The notes: a model not told the origin generated them from the sequence alone. A stretch of 58,537 nt of DNA from Lysobacteraceae bacterium NML95-0200 (GCA_002798255.1 NWQQ01000004.1:1-58537); one strand, 5' to 3'. Counted from the stretch's first letter, positions 42,691-49,907 are shown. A program made the numbers and translations.

Positions 42691-43416
42691 ATGTCCAAGT
42701 TGAATCTGAAGAAAATCCCGTCTCGGGCCAATGTCCAAGAGCTCCGCTCTATTCTTCGCAGCCACGCCGCCAACCTCCAGAGCCTGCGCAAGTCGCTGAC
42801 CGACGCCCGCGAAATTGCCCAGAAGCGTGCGATGGAGGAAGTCTCCAAGATCACCATGACCGCCCAGGAGCGCCAGACCTTCGCCAAGCGCAAGGCCGAC
42901 ACCCTGGTCGCAGCCCAGCGGGCCGCCGCGAAGGAGACAGCCGAGCGCCTGGCAAAGGATCTGGCGACCGCCCGCAACGTGCTGGAGCTGGGCAAGGGCG
43001 TCTATGACAACCCGTTCTCCGCGCTGGATGCCGCGACGCTGGGCAGCCCGCGCCGCGCCACCTACATGCAGAACCTCGCCAGTGCTGGCCCGGTGGCCCT
43101 GAAGAACGCCGCCGAGCGTGCCGCCTCCCTTGGCGATGCCGAACTGGCCGCCGCTGTCATCGCTGTGGTCTCGGGTATGCCGACCGACAAGCGCCCGTTC
43201 CATCCGGCTGCCGTCCTCGACATCTTCCCCGAAGAGCACGAGGTGTTCGCGCCGATGGTTGAGTTCGAGGAAGCCGAGGCCGCCCTGGCTGATGGCCTGT
43301 CGCTGTATGGCGAAGTCGTAAACGGCACCACCAACCCGACCTCCCGAATCGAACGCGCCCTGCGCGCCCTGCGCGACCGCGAAGCCGCTGCTGGCGCTGA
43401 AGGGGGTGAGGAATGA
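42691..43416 (+). CDS. Coiled-coil hypothetical element protein
   Basis: The 241-residue protein has a long, charged helix (residues about 10-100: ELRSILRSHAANLQSLRKSLTDAREIAQKRAMEEVSKITMTAQERQTFAKRKADTLV) likely to form a coiled coil, and an Ala-rich helical C-terminal half. It has a GGTGA ribosome site. Its position after the small terminase and the coiled coil would suit a capsid-size or scaffold factor, but no similarity supports this. It overlaps the next gene by four bases. Confidence 0.6.
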   Translation: MSKLNLKKIPSRANVQELRSILRSHAANLQSLRKSLTDAREIAQKRAMEEVSKITMTAQERQTFAKRKADTLVAAQRAAAKETAERLAKDLATARNVLELGKGVYDNPFSALDAATLGSPRRATYMQNLASAGPVALKNAAERAASLGDAELAAAVIAVVSGMPTDKRPFHPAAVLDIFPEEHEVFAPMVEFEEAEAALADGLSLYGEVVNGTTNPTSRIERALRALRDREAAAGAEGGEE

Positions 43417-43784
43417 ACGCCCATCTCCAATCGCTGACCGACGCCGAGCTGGCCCAGCGGATCATCGACACCCTCGACGACCGCGACGCCGCCGCCCTGG
43501 CTTCTGCCTGCCTGATGGCGCACGCCCACGGCAAAGACCGCCCGGACGTGAAGACGGCCCGCACCTGCTGCACCTTGGCCGGAGCAAACGCCCAGCGCGT
43601 GATGCCCTTCCTTGGCTATCTGCCGCTGAAGGGCTACGCCGACGCCTGGGCCGACGCCGAGCAAGGCGCACACGGCCCCGGCATCGTGGATCGCACCCAA
43701 GAACCCGGCCTGTTCGTGTTCCGTCAGCTCGGAGGCCGACTCCGCGCCAACCTTCGTTTCATCCAAGCCTCTGAGGAGATCTAA
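43413..43784 (+). CDS. Hypothetical element protein
   Basis: The 123-residue helical protein (SLTDAELAQRIIDTLDDRDAAALASACLMAHAHG, then AQRVMPFLGYLPLKGYADAWADAEQGAHG) has no recognised family. It is coupled to the previous gene by overlap and to the next by a 2-bp gap, forming a tight three-gene cassette ending in a terminator. Confidence 0.58.
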   Translation: MNAHLQSLTDAELAQRIIDTLDDRDAAALASACLMAHAHGKDRPDVKTARTCCTLAGANAQRVMPFLGYLPLKGYADAWADAEQGAHGPGIVDRTQEPGLFVFRQLGGRLRANLRFIQASEEI

Positions 43785-43786
43785 CC

Positions 43787-44068
43787 ATGGCTACCTTCCT
43801 GCTGTACCCCGCTGAACCGCACTTCCGCCGCGCCGACGGCCTGAACGCCCTCGTCGTGCCCGCTGCCGATGCAGCTTCCGCCCCGGCTGCCGCCCGTGCC
43901 CTGTGCAAGCGTGTGGAGATCGACGCCTTCGACAACTTCACCGTTGTTGAGATCGGCGCGACGACCGCCTTCGCTGTTGAGGGCCATCCGCCCGTGAGCC
44001 AGCCCGGCAACGCCGAAGGGCTGCCGTACCTGGGCCGTGGCGGCCACGAGGTCATGCTGCCGGTCTAA
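43787..44068 (+). CDS. Small hypothetical element protein
   Basis: The 93-residue beta-rich protein (MATFLLYPAEPHFRRADGLNALVVPAADA, KRVEIDAFDNFTVVEIGATTAFAVEG) has no recognised family. It is the last gene of the rightward operon, 35 bp before a clear terminator. Small beta proteins at this position in phages can be decoration or regulator proteins; no choice is possible here. Confidence 0.55.
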   Translation: MATFLLYPAEPHFRRADGLNALVVPAADAASAPAAARALCKRVEIDAFDNFTVVEIGATTAFAVEGHPPVSQPGNAEGLPYLGRGGHEVMLPV

Positions 44069-44102
44069 TCGTTCCGCTCCTGTTACTTCGACGGCACCTT
44101 CG

Positions 44103-44135
44103 CCCCGGCCCTGCAAAGCGCCGGGGTTCTTTTTG
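44103..44135 (+). terminator. Rho-independent terminator ending the rightward element operon
   Basis: CCCCGGC (44103-44109) and GCCGGGG (44120-44126) form the stem, followed by TTCTTTTT. Confidence 0.85.
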
Positions 44136-44221
44136 GCCGTCAGACAGTGCGCTCGCACGGTTCGCTGCGCCCTTGGGTGCCGCCAGCCCTGGGCAGACGG
44201 ACACCCGTGAGTAACTGCGAC

Positions 44222-44758
44222 TTACTGGGCCGCTTCTGGCAGCGCGAAGGTTCCGCGCCCGACACAGGCGATGGTGTGGCCGACACGGCGGGCAGTGTCG
44301 ATGGTGGAGCGCACCTTCTTCTGTTCCATGTCCAGTGCCTCGGCCAACTCGGCGACGGTGCGTGGGCCGCTGGCGAGCGCCGCTAGGATGTCTCCCACGC
44401 GAGCCTTGAGCCCGGCGGGCTTGGCCTTAGCCTCGGCGGTGGCCGCGCTCTCTGCAGGCTCCTCGGTGGTGCTAGACGCGGTGGCGGGGGCTGCCTCCAC
44501 GGTGGCCGGGGTGGCGGGCTCCTGCACGCCCTCGGCCTGCTCCGGCGCAACCTCGGCGGGCTCCTCCTGGGCAGCCTCTTCGACCTGGGCGAGCTGCGGC
44601 TCGATCAAGGCCCAGACCTGCTGCATGCCCTTGGCACGTTTCAGGAACTGCTTGGTGTTCTTGCCGGTGACGCTGTTGTAGTAGGCCAGCAGGTCGGCGG
44701 TGGAGACTTCGTTCAGGTCGGCGAAGCGGGTGATGGTGACGTCAGCAATGCGGATCAT
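44222..44758 (-). CDS. Element protein with C-terminal winged-helix domain
   Basis: The 178-residue protein starts at MIRIADVTITRFADLNEVSTADLLAYYNSVTGKNTKQFLKRAKGMQQVW. A roughly 60-residue Ala/Glu/Pro-rich linker leads to a winged-helix-like domain (VGDILAALASGPRTVAELAEALDMEQKKVRSTIDTARRVGHTIACVG). An AGGAGA ribosome site precedes the start. The layout suggests a DNA-binding regulator with a flexible linker. The upstream intergenic space holds an inverted repeat of the ACGGTTCGC motif. Confidence 0.65.
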   Translation of the reverse strand: MIRIADVTITRFADLNEVSTADLLAYYNSVTGKNTKQFLKRAKGMQQVWALIEPQLAQVEEAAQEEPAEVAPEQAEGVQEPATPATVEAAPATASSTTEEPAESAATAEAKAKPAGLKARVGDILAALASGPRTVAELAEALDMEQKKVRSTIDTARRVGHTIACVGRGTFALPEAAQ

Positions 44759-44900
44759 GGTGGCTCTCCTTTTCTGTTCCGGCAGCGCGACCGCCGCCGA
44801 TGACCGAATCATTGAGCAGAGCGGAGAAAAGGCAACAGCATCATGCACTTGCTGAGATTCGCCCAGCGGGGCGGGCTGCCCTGGGCCAGCTCGGCCCAGG

Positions 44901-44926
44901 CGGTTCGCTGTTTGTCGGGCGAACCG
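44901..44926. promoter_or_regulatory. Inverted repeat CGGTTCGC / GCGAACCG
   Basis: Two perfect 8-bp arms lie at 44901-44908 and 44919-44926, separated by 10 bases. It is in the spacer between two minus-strand regulator-like genes and uses the same motif as the end-proximal direct repeats. Confidence 0.5.
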
Positions 44927-44987
44927 TGCAGCGCCTGCCAAGCCCAGGGAGACCGGGCACCCGCAAGGGACACGAGGCCAGAAACCC

Positions 44988-45377
44988 TCAGCAACCATCC
45001 TTCGACGATTGAGTCGGAGGATATTGAGCCCAGAGGTCGTCATCGTCTATGTCCAGTCTGTCGTGAAAACTGCTCACTGAATCACCGTTAGTCCGAAATT
45101 CGGGAGCGCGTTCACGCAGGACAAAGTACCCCCAACGCTCAGCGAAGATTGGGTAGCCCTCCACATACATCAGCTCGTAAAGCGCCTCCCGGACGGTCGG
45201 AACAGACCGTTGAGTTCTCCCAACGGCCTCGCATATCCGCTCCACGGTAAGCCCATAGGGGCTCATCTGCAGGACAGACAAAATGTTCGCGTGGAGATAT
45301 GGAAGCGGCTTCTGTTTTCGAGCTTGACGGGAAATTGAGACCTGGCGCTGTATGCGAATGAGTTTGGTGGTATCCAT
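44988..45377 (-). CDS. Hypothetical winged-helix-like element protein
   Basis: The 129-residue protein has a basic N terminus (LIRIQRQVSISRQARKQKPL) and a wHTH-like region (LHANILSVLQMSPYGLTVERICEAVGRTQRSVPTVREALYELMYVEGYPIFAERWGYFVLRE), followed by an acidic tail. AGGAGTG precedes the ATG. The order of helix, turn, recognition helix and wing suggests DNA binding. It is less GC-rich than the neighbouring gene. It could be an element repressor; no such function can be shown. Confidence 0.62.
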   Translation of the reverse strand: MDTTKLIRIQRQVSISRQARKQKPLPYLHANILSVLQMSPYGLTVERICEAVGRTQRSVPTVREALYELMYVEGYPIFAERWGYFVLRERAPEFRTNGDSVSSFHDRLDIDDDDLWAQYPPTQSSKDGC

Positions 45378-45487
45378 GTTGCACTCCTGATGAACCGAGG
45401 CGGCACCGCGCTGCCTCGTGTGGAGCGAACTTTCTCAGGCGCAGCCCTGGGCGTCTGGACCCGCCAATAGGGCGCGATTTTCGAGAG

Positions 45488-45967
45488 CTATTTGCGGGTC
45501 TTGAGAGCGTTGCGGACGTTGCGTAACGTCACGCGGGCGTCGAGCGCCTCGCACACGGCCAGGAGTCGGCTCTCGTCGGGCAAGGGCTTCGCCCGCTGGC
45601 TGCTGCCGTAGCTGCTGAGGCCCAAGACGCGAGCGACTGCACGGATGGCCTCTAGGCTGACGCCCGAGTAGTGGCCCCGGCGCTTGCGGCCCGCCTCGAA
45701 TAGAACGGTCTCGGCAGTCTCTTGGAGGGTTAGCAGCGCGGCCTCAACGGGGGCAGCGCCAGCGGTGTGCTGGGCCGTCCATGCAACCTGTGCGCGGGCT
45801 TCTTCGGAGAGGTTTTCCCAGGCGGCAGCCATGCGCCGGTGGAATGCGGCGACTTCCTTCCGCGCTGCTGTCAGGCGCTGCTGCGCCTCCTGGGCTTCGC
45901 GCTCCTGCTGGAGGCAGGTGTCCCAGGCGGCCCGCGCCTTGGCGAGGGTGGCGTCGTCGATGCTCAT
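45488..45967 (-). CDS. Hypothetical element protein with coiled-coil N terminus
   Basis: The 159-residue protein has a helical N-terminal half rich in Ala, Glu, Gln and Arg (ATLAKARAAWDTCLQQEREAQEAQQRLTAARKEVAAFHRRMAAAW). The C-terminal portion (YSGVSLEAIRAVARVLGLSSYGSSQRAKPLPDESRLLAVCEAL) might bind nucleic acid. The frame is open further upstream, but there it would cross the tRNA gene, so MSIDDATL is used; no good ribosome site is visible. It lies 50 bp downstream of the element's tRNA-Leu on the same strand. Confidence 0.55.
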   Translation of the reverse strand: MSIDDATLAKARAAWDTCLQQEREAQEAQQRLTAARKEVAAFHRRMAAAWENLSEEARAQVAWTAQHTAGAAPVEAALLTLQETAETVLFEAGRKRRGHYSGVSLEAIRAVARVLGLSSYGSSQRAKPLPDESRLLAVCEALDARVTLRNVRNALKTRK

Positions 45968-45988
45968 AGGAGGGGTGCGCCCGCCCAG

Positions 45989-46009
45989 ACGGTTCGCTGG
46001 ACGGTGCGC
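45989..46009 (+). promoter_or_regulatory. Paired ACGGTTCGC-type repeats, right arm-type sites
   Basis: ACGGTTCGC at 45989-45997 is followed by ACGGTGCGC at 46001-46009, mirroring the pair at 33998-34017 near the other end of the element, in the same orientation. Confidence 0.5.
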
Positions 46010-46016
46010 GAGGTGC

Positions 46017-46101
46017 TGGTGCCCCGAGCCGGACTCGAACCGGCACGCCATTCGGCAAAGCATTTTAAGTGCTCAGTGTCTACCGATTTCACCATCGGGG
46101 C
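46017..46101 (-). tRNA. tRNA-Leu(UAA), complete, carried by the element
   Basis: The 85-nt minus-strand gene has acceptor GCCCCGA paired with TCGGGGC and encoded ACCA. The D-arm holds GGTAGACAC. The anticodon arm GAGCA-CTTAAAA-TGCTT gives anticodon UAA. The variable arm is long, as in class II tRNAs, and the T-arm is GCCGGTTCGAGTCCGGC. It lies inside the right end of the element, 66 bp downstream of the disrupted tRNA-like sequence, and differs in sequence from the chromosomal gene it would replace. Its anticodon loop holds a further copy of the att core. Confidence 0.95.
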
Positions 46102-46166
46102 TTGTAAAAACAACAGGTTACAGCCTTTTGTTACTTGTCATCAACGTGTCCCGGAGCGGGTTCCGG

Positions 46167-46244
46167 GGTGCCCGTCTGGTGCGGAATCGGCAAGGACACA
46201 GGTAATTTTAAGTCCCTTGCGTCTACCAGTTTCGCCACCCGGGC
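46167..46244 (-). pseudogene. Chimeric tRNA-Leu: native 5' half fused to degenerate element-derived 3' half
   Basis: The minus strand from 46244 reads GCCCGGGTGGCGAAACTGG through the anticodon loop to the core at 46205, identical in design to tRNA-Leu(UAA). After the core the sequence is element-derived and ends in GACGGGCACC. Only five of seven acceptor pairs form, the anticodon stem is broken (AGGGA against TTACC), and the T-arm is shortened. It is probably not a functional tRNA. Confidence 0.8.
46205..46213. other. Right attachment core (att)
   Basis: ATTTTAAGT, identical to 33862-33870; the junction between chromosomal tRNA 5' half and element DNA. Confidence 0.85.
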
Positions 46245-46253
46245 GCGGGGGTC

Positions 46254-46281
46254 TAAATCATCACGCCATTGCCGGGTACAA
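46254..46281 (-). promoter_or_regulatory. Candidate promoter of the original tRNA-Leu
   Basis: On the minus strand, TTGTAC (46276-46281) and GATTTA (46254-46259) are 16 bp apart, placing a start near the first base of the tRNA. It would read through the chimeric tRNA into the element-borne tRNA-Leu. The rest of 46282-46576, up to metG, shows no gene. Confidence 0.4.
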
Positions 46282-46576
46282 GCCCTTGCCAGCAGCTGAG
46301 TTTCTGACTTGTGTTCCAGGGCTGCATGGCCTTGGATGTCATGCGCGCATGGGGGCGTAGTCTGTGCGTTTTTTGTGCAATGCGCAACCATTGCCATCGT
46401 TTGGCTGTCATGGAGCCGCCTTGCCCAGTCAGAATCGCACTATCGATAAACAGCACTTGGGCACAGCCATGTATTGAATTGACAGCGGCAATCAATGCAT
46501 CTCCTTGGGCTGTGCCAAACCCCGACCCAACAACTGCATGCGATAATCCCGCGCTCGTTTTAACCGGAATCCGCTC

Positions 46577-48634
46577 ATGGCGCGCCAAGCCCTCGTCACC
46601 ACTGCCCTGCCCTATGCCAACGGCCCGCTGCATCTGGGGCATCTGGTGGGTTATATCCAGGCCGATATCTGGGTACGGGCGCGGCGCATGGCAGGTGACA
46701 CCGTACATTTTGTCTGTGCCGACGACACCCACGGCACCCCCATCATGCTGGCGGCAGAAAAGGCCTGCACCACGCCGGAGGCCTTTATCGCTGCCATCCA
46801 GGCCAGCCACGAGGCCGACTTTGCCGCCTTTCATGTCGATTTCGACCACTACGGCTCCACGCATTCGGCGCACAACCGCGCCTTGACCGAAGCCATCTAC
46901 CGGGCACTGGATGCTGGCGGCCATATCGGCCGGCGCACGGTATCGCAGCTGTACGACCCCGAGCGCGGCATGTTCCTGCCCGACCGCTACGTCAAGGGCG
47001 AATGCCCCAAATGCGGCGCGGCCGACCAGTACGGCGACAACTGCGAAGCCTGCGGCGCGACCTATTCGCCCACCGAATTGCTGAGCCCCAAATCCGCCGT
47101 CTCCGGCGCCACCCCGGAGCTGCGCGATTCCGAACACTATTTCTTCGAGCTTGGCCAGTTCGAGGGCTTCCTGCGCCAATGGCTGGCCGGCAATGTCGCC
47201 CTTGCCGGGGTCAAGGCCAAGCTCGCCGAATGGCTCGATGGCGAAGGCGGCCTGCGCGCCTGGGACATCTCCCGCGACGCGCCGTATTTCGGCTTCGAGA
47301 TTCCCGGCGCACCGGGCAAGTATTTCTATGTCTGGCTGGATGCGCCGATCGGCTATCTGGCGAGCTTCAAGGCACTGTGCGAGCGCGAGGGGCTGGATTT
47401 TGACGCCTTCCTCAACGCCGGGAGCCAGGCCGAGCTGCATCACTTCATCGGCAAGGACATCGTCAACTTCCACGGCCTGTTCTGGCCGGCGGTGCTGCAT
47501 GGCGCCGGGCTGCGCGCCCCGACCCGTCTGCACGTCAACGGCTATCTCACCGTCGATGGTGCCAAGATGAGCAAATCGCGCGGCACCTTCATCATGGCGC
47601 GCAGCTGGCTCGACCACGGCCTGCCGCCCGAAGCGCTGCGCTATTACTTCGCCGCCAAGACCAGCGGCGGGGTGGAAGACCTCGACCTCAACCTCGGCGA
47701 CTTCGTCAGCCGCGTCAACAGCGATATCGTCGGCAAGTTCGTCAACCTCGCCAGCCGCTGCGCCGGCTTCATCGAAAAACGCTTCGCCGGACAACTGGCC
47801 GCCGAACTGCCCGATCCGGCGCTGTACGCCAGCTTCATCGAACGCCTTACCGCCATCCGCGCCGCCTATGCCGACAACGACGCCGCCCAGGCGCTGCGCC
47901 TGGCCATGGCGCTGGCCGACGAGGCCAACAAATACATCGACGAAGAAAAACCCTGGGTGATTGCCAAGCAAGAAGGCGCCGATGCCCGCCTGCAAGCAGT
48001 CTGTACCCAGGGTCTCAACCTGTTCCGGGTGCTCGCGCTCGCCCTCGCCCCGGTACTGCCCGCCACCGCCCGGCGCGTGGCCGAGTTCCTTGCCGCGCCG
48101 CTGCAACACTGGCAGGACTGCGATCAGCCACTCACCGGCCAGCACATCCAGCCCTACCAAGCCCTGTTCACCCGTATCGACCCCAAGCACATCACCGCCA
48201 TGACCGACGCCAATCGCGACACCCTCAAGCCCGCCGACGCCCCCCCGGCCAAGACCGAGAAAGCTGCTGCCAAGCCTGCCGAGAAGCCCGCAGCCGAAAG
48301 CCAGTACATCGGCATCGACGACTTCGCCAAGCTCGACCTGCGCATCGGCAAAGTGCTCGAATGCAGCTTGGTGGAAGGCTCGGACAAACTGCTGCGCTTC
48401 CTGCTCGATGCCGGTGATCTTGGCCAGCGGCAGATTTTCTCCGGCATCCGCGCCAGCTATCAGGAGCCGGAAAAACTCATCGGCCGCAACGTGGTGTTTA
48501 TCGCCAACCTCGCCCCGCGCAAGATGCGCTTTGGCCTCAGCGAAGGCATGATCCTCTCCGCCGGTTTCGATGGCGGCAGCCTTGCCCTGCTGGATGCCGA
48601 CAGCGCTGCCCAGGCCGGCATGCCGGTGCGTTGA
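46577..48634 (+). CDS. metG: Methionyl-tRNA synthetase with C-terminal tRNA-binding domain
   Basis: The 685-residue class I synthetase has HLGH at residues 19-22 and KMSKS at about 330-334. A knuckle-type zinc site is formed by CPKCGAADQYGDNCEACG. After an Ala/Pro/Lys linker, the C-terminal EMAPII-like domain (IDDFAKLDLRIGKVLECSLVEGSDKLLRF) provides dimerisation and tRNA binding. It charges initiator and elongator tRNA-Met. It is divergent from the interrupted tRNA-Leu and is followed by a CRISPR leader and array. Confidence 0.97.
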   Translation: MARQALVTTALPYANGPLHLGHLVGYIQADIWVRARRMAGDTVHFVCADDTHGTPIMLAAEKACTTPEAFIAAIQASHEADFAAFHVDFDHYGSTHSAHNRALTEAIYRALDAGGHIGRRTVSQLYDPERGMFLPDRYVKGECPKCGAADQYGDNCEACGATYSPTELLSPKSAVSGATPELRDSEHYFFELGQFEGFLRQWLAGNVALAGVKAKLAEWLDGEGGLRAWDISRDAPYFGFEIPGAPGKYFYVWLDAPIGYLASFKALCEREGLDFDAFLNAGSQAELHHFIGKDIVNFHGLFWPAVLHGAGLRAPTRLHVNGYLTVDGAKMSKSRGTFIMARSWLDHGLPPEALRYYFAAKTSGGVEDLDLNLGDFVSRVNSDIVGKFVNLASRCAGFIEKRFAGQLAAELPDPALYASFIERLTAIRAAYADNDAAQALRLAMALADEANKYIDEEKPWVIAKQEGADARLQAVCTQGLNLFRVLALALAPVLPATARRVAEFLAAPLQHWQDCDQPLTGQHIQPYQALFTRIDPKHITAMTDANRDTLKPADAPPAKTEKAAAKPAEKPAAESQYIGIDDFAKLDLRIGKVLECSLVEGSDKLLRFLLDAGDLGQRQIFSGIRASYQEPEKLIGRNVVFIANLAPRKMRFGLSEGMILSAGFDGGSLALLDADSAAQAGMPVR

Positions 48635-48918
48635 AGAGCAAAGATCACAAATGAGGAACTGGGAGCGGCAAAGCCCGCCCCAACCTCAATTTGCCTGGCG
48701 ATTTTTTAGCCAACTTTTCACCCAAAAACCAATACCCTTGCCCCCACCCCATCCGCAAAAACAGGAATACCCTTGCAAATCAAGCAATTGCAAAAAATTC
48801 GATGTCATCCGCAAGGCTCAAAATCTGGTGAAATTTTAGCCAACTTTTTGGCAGCAAAACGACCGCCCAAAACTGCCTTGCAACCTATTGATTGCCAAAC
48901 AAAAATTTTTGCGCTAGA
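48635..48918 (+). promoter_or_regulatory. AT-rich CRISPR leader with internal repeats
   Basis: This gene-free stretch between metG and the first repeat is AT-rich, unlike the surrounding DNA. It contains a perfect 15-bp direct repeat, TTTTAGCCAACTTTT, at 48704-48718 and 48834-48848, and AATACCCTTGC twice (48731 and 48766). CATCCGCAA also recurs. Its position on the side opposite the degenerate last repeat identifies it as the leader. Confidence 0.7.
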
Positions 48919-49366
48919 GTCCCCTCACTGCCCCGACTTTGAGGGGATTAAGACGCGGTTGACAATATTCCAGCAGAACGAGGCCAGGTCCCCTCACTGC
49001 CCCGACTTTGAGGGGATTAAGACGTACCTTTGGTACCAATGTAACGGAATCCGAAAGTCCCCTCACTGCCCCGACTTTGAGGGGATTAAGACATTCCTGA
49101 ACACATTGGTTAATGGAATGTTGGCGGTCCCCTCACTGCCCCGACTTTGAGGGGATTAAGACTCCCAAAGCGATACCTACCGGAAGCCCGAAGGCTGCCC
49201 CCTCACTGCCCCGACTTTGAGGGGATTAAGACCATGGACTGCTGCGCGAACTTCTTGCTTATTCGTCCCCTCACTGCCCCGACTTTGAGGGGATTAAGAC
49301 GCATTAAATGCCTATGTCAACACTTTTTTTTCGGCGTCCCCTCACTGCCCCGACTTTGAGGGAGGA
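48919..49366 (+). CRISPR. CRISPR array 1: seven 36-nt repeats, six spacers
   Basis: The repeats start with GTCCCCTCACTGCCCCGAC and end with GAGGGGATTAAGAC. CCCCTC and GAGGGG can form a 6-bp stem. Repeats start at 48919, 48988, 49057, 49127, 49197, 49265 and 49336. Spacers are 33, 33, 34, 34, 32 and 35 bases, all different. The fifth repeat has C instead of T at position 2. The seventh loses its last nine bases (GATTAAGAC replaced), marking the trailer end, so the array reads rightward. The repeat differs entirely from array 2. No cas gene is in the window. The subtype cannot be fixed; a type III or other 36-nt family is possible. Confidence 0.97.
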
Positions 49367-49469
49367 TTGATCCTGAGATTCTGTTTGTTGCGCACCTCGG
49401 TTTCAGCCTCCCCTCGCTTTGACTTTGATAGGCTGGTATCGTGCGCATCCTTTGCATGCTGCCGCATTG

Positions 49470-49907
49470 ATGAAGCCCGCCCTGTCCGAATTAGTCGAAC
49501 GCATCGACCGCCTGCTGCCGCAAACCCAATGCGGGCAGTGTGGTTTTGAGGGCTGCCGGCCGTATGCCGAGGCGCTGGCACGCGGCGAGGCGGATATAGA
49601 CCACTGCCCGCCCGGTGGCGATGCCGGTGCGCGGGCGCTGGCAAAACTCTTGGCACGCCCAGCCAAGCCTTATGACCGTAGCCGGGGCGAATACAAGCCG
49701 GGCATGGTCGCGCGGGTGATAGAGGCCGACTGCATCGGCTGCACCAAGTGCATTCAAGCCTGTCCGGTGGATGCCATCGCCGGTGCATCCAAATTGATGC
49801 ACAGCGTCATTACCTCACTCTGTACGGGCTGCGAGCTGTGCATCCCGCCCTGCCCGGTGGACTGTATCGTGATGCTGCCATCAGGCAGCCTGGGCAGTCT
49901 TGGCTGA
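49470..49907 (+). CDS. rsxB: RsxB/RnfB-like ferredoxin
   Basis: The 145-residue protein lacks the N-terminal membrane helix of full RnfB. It begins with a 4Fe-4S module, [36 protein letters not shown]. Two further clusters follow, in [16 protein letters not shown] and [16 protein letters not shown]. It is thus a soluble three-cluster electron carrier related to the RnfB subunit. No other rnf genes are adjacent, so the partner is unknown. The start MKPALSEL was chosen because the ferredoxin homology begins there. The gene starts about 100 bp after the degenerate end of CRISPR array 1. Confidence 0.88.
   Translation: MKPALSELVERIDRLLPQTQCGQCGFEGCRPYAEALARGEADIDHCPPGGDAGARALAKLLARPAKPYDRSRGEYKPGMVARVIEADCIGCTKCIQACPVDAIAGASKLMHSVITSLCTGCELCIPPCPVDCIVMLPSGSLGSLG

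Larger units (their letters stand above)
33862..46213. mobile_element. 12.35-kb integrative element in tRNA-Leu(UAA), phage-satellite (PICI-like) gene set
   Basis: The element is bounded by direct copies of the 9-bp core ATTTTAAGT (33862-33870 and 46205-46213), with the two halves of a tRNA-Leu(UAA) outside. The integrase gene lies next to the left end. Cargo and core in order: integrase, restriction-modification pair, AlpA-like regulator, primase-helicase, origin candidate, lipoprotein, terminase-small-subunit-like protein, several unknown small genes, two winged-helix-like proteins, and a complete tRNA-Leu(UAA). No capsid, portal, large terminase, tail or lysis gene is recognisable, nor any conjugation gene. 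The combination of int, alpA, primase and terS is the hallmark set of Gram-negative phage-inducible chromosomal islands. Confidence 0.85.

Noticed and set aside
46167-46244. A second functional tRNA-Leu at the right junction
   Set aside because: The 5' half is canonical, but after the att core the anticodon stem, T-arm and two acceptor pairs fail, so it is listed as a chimeric pseudogene.
46253-48190. A 645-codon minus-strand frame opposite metG
   Set aside because: The coding evidence (HLGH, KMSKS, zinc site) is all on the plus strand; the antisense product is low-complexity.
48773-49359. Open frames with repeated PHCPDFEGIKT peptides
   Set aside because: These are translations of CRISPR array 1 repeats.
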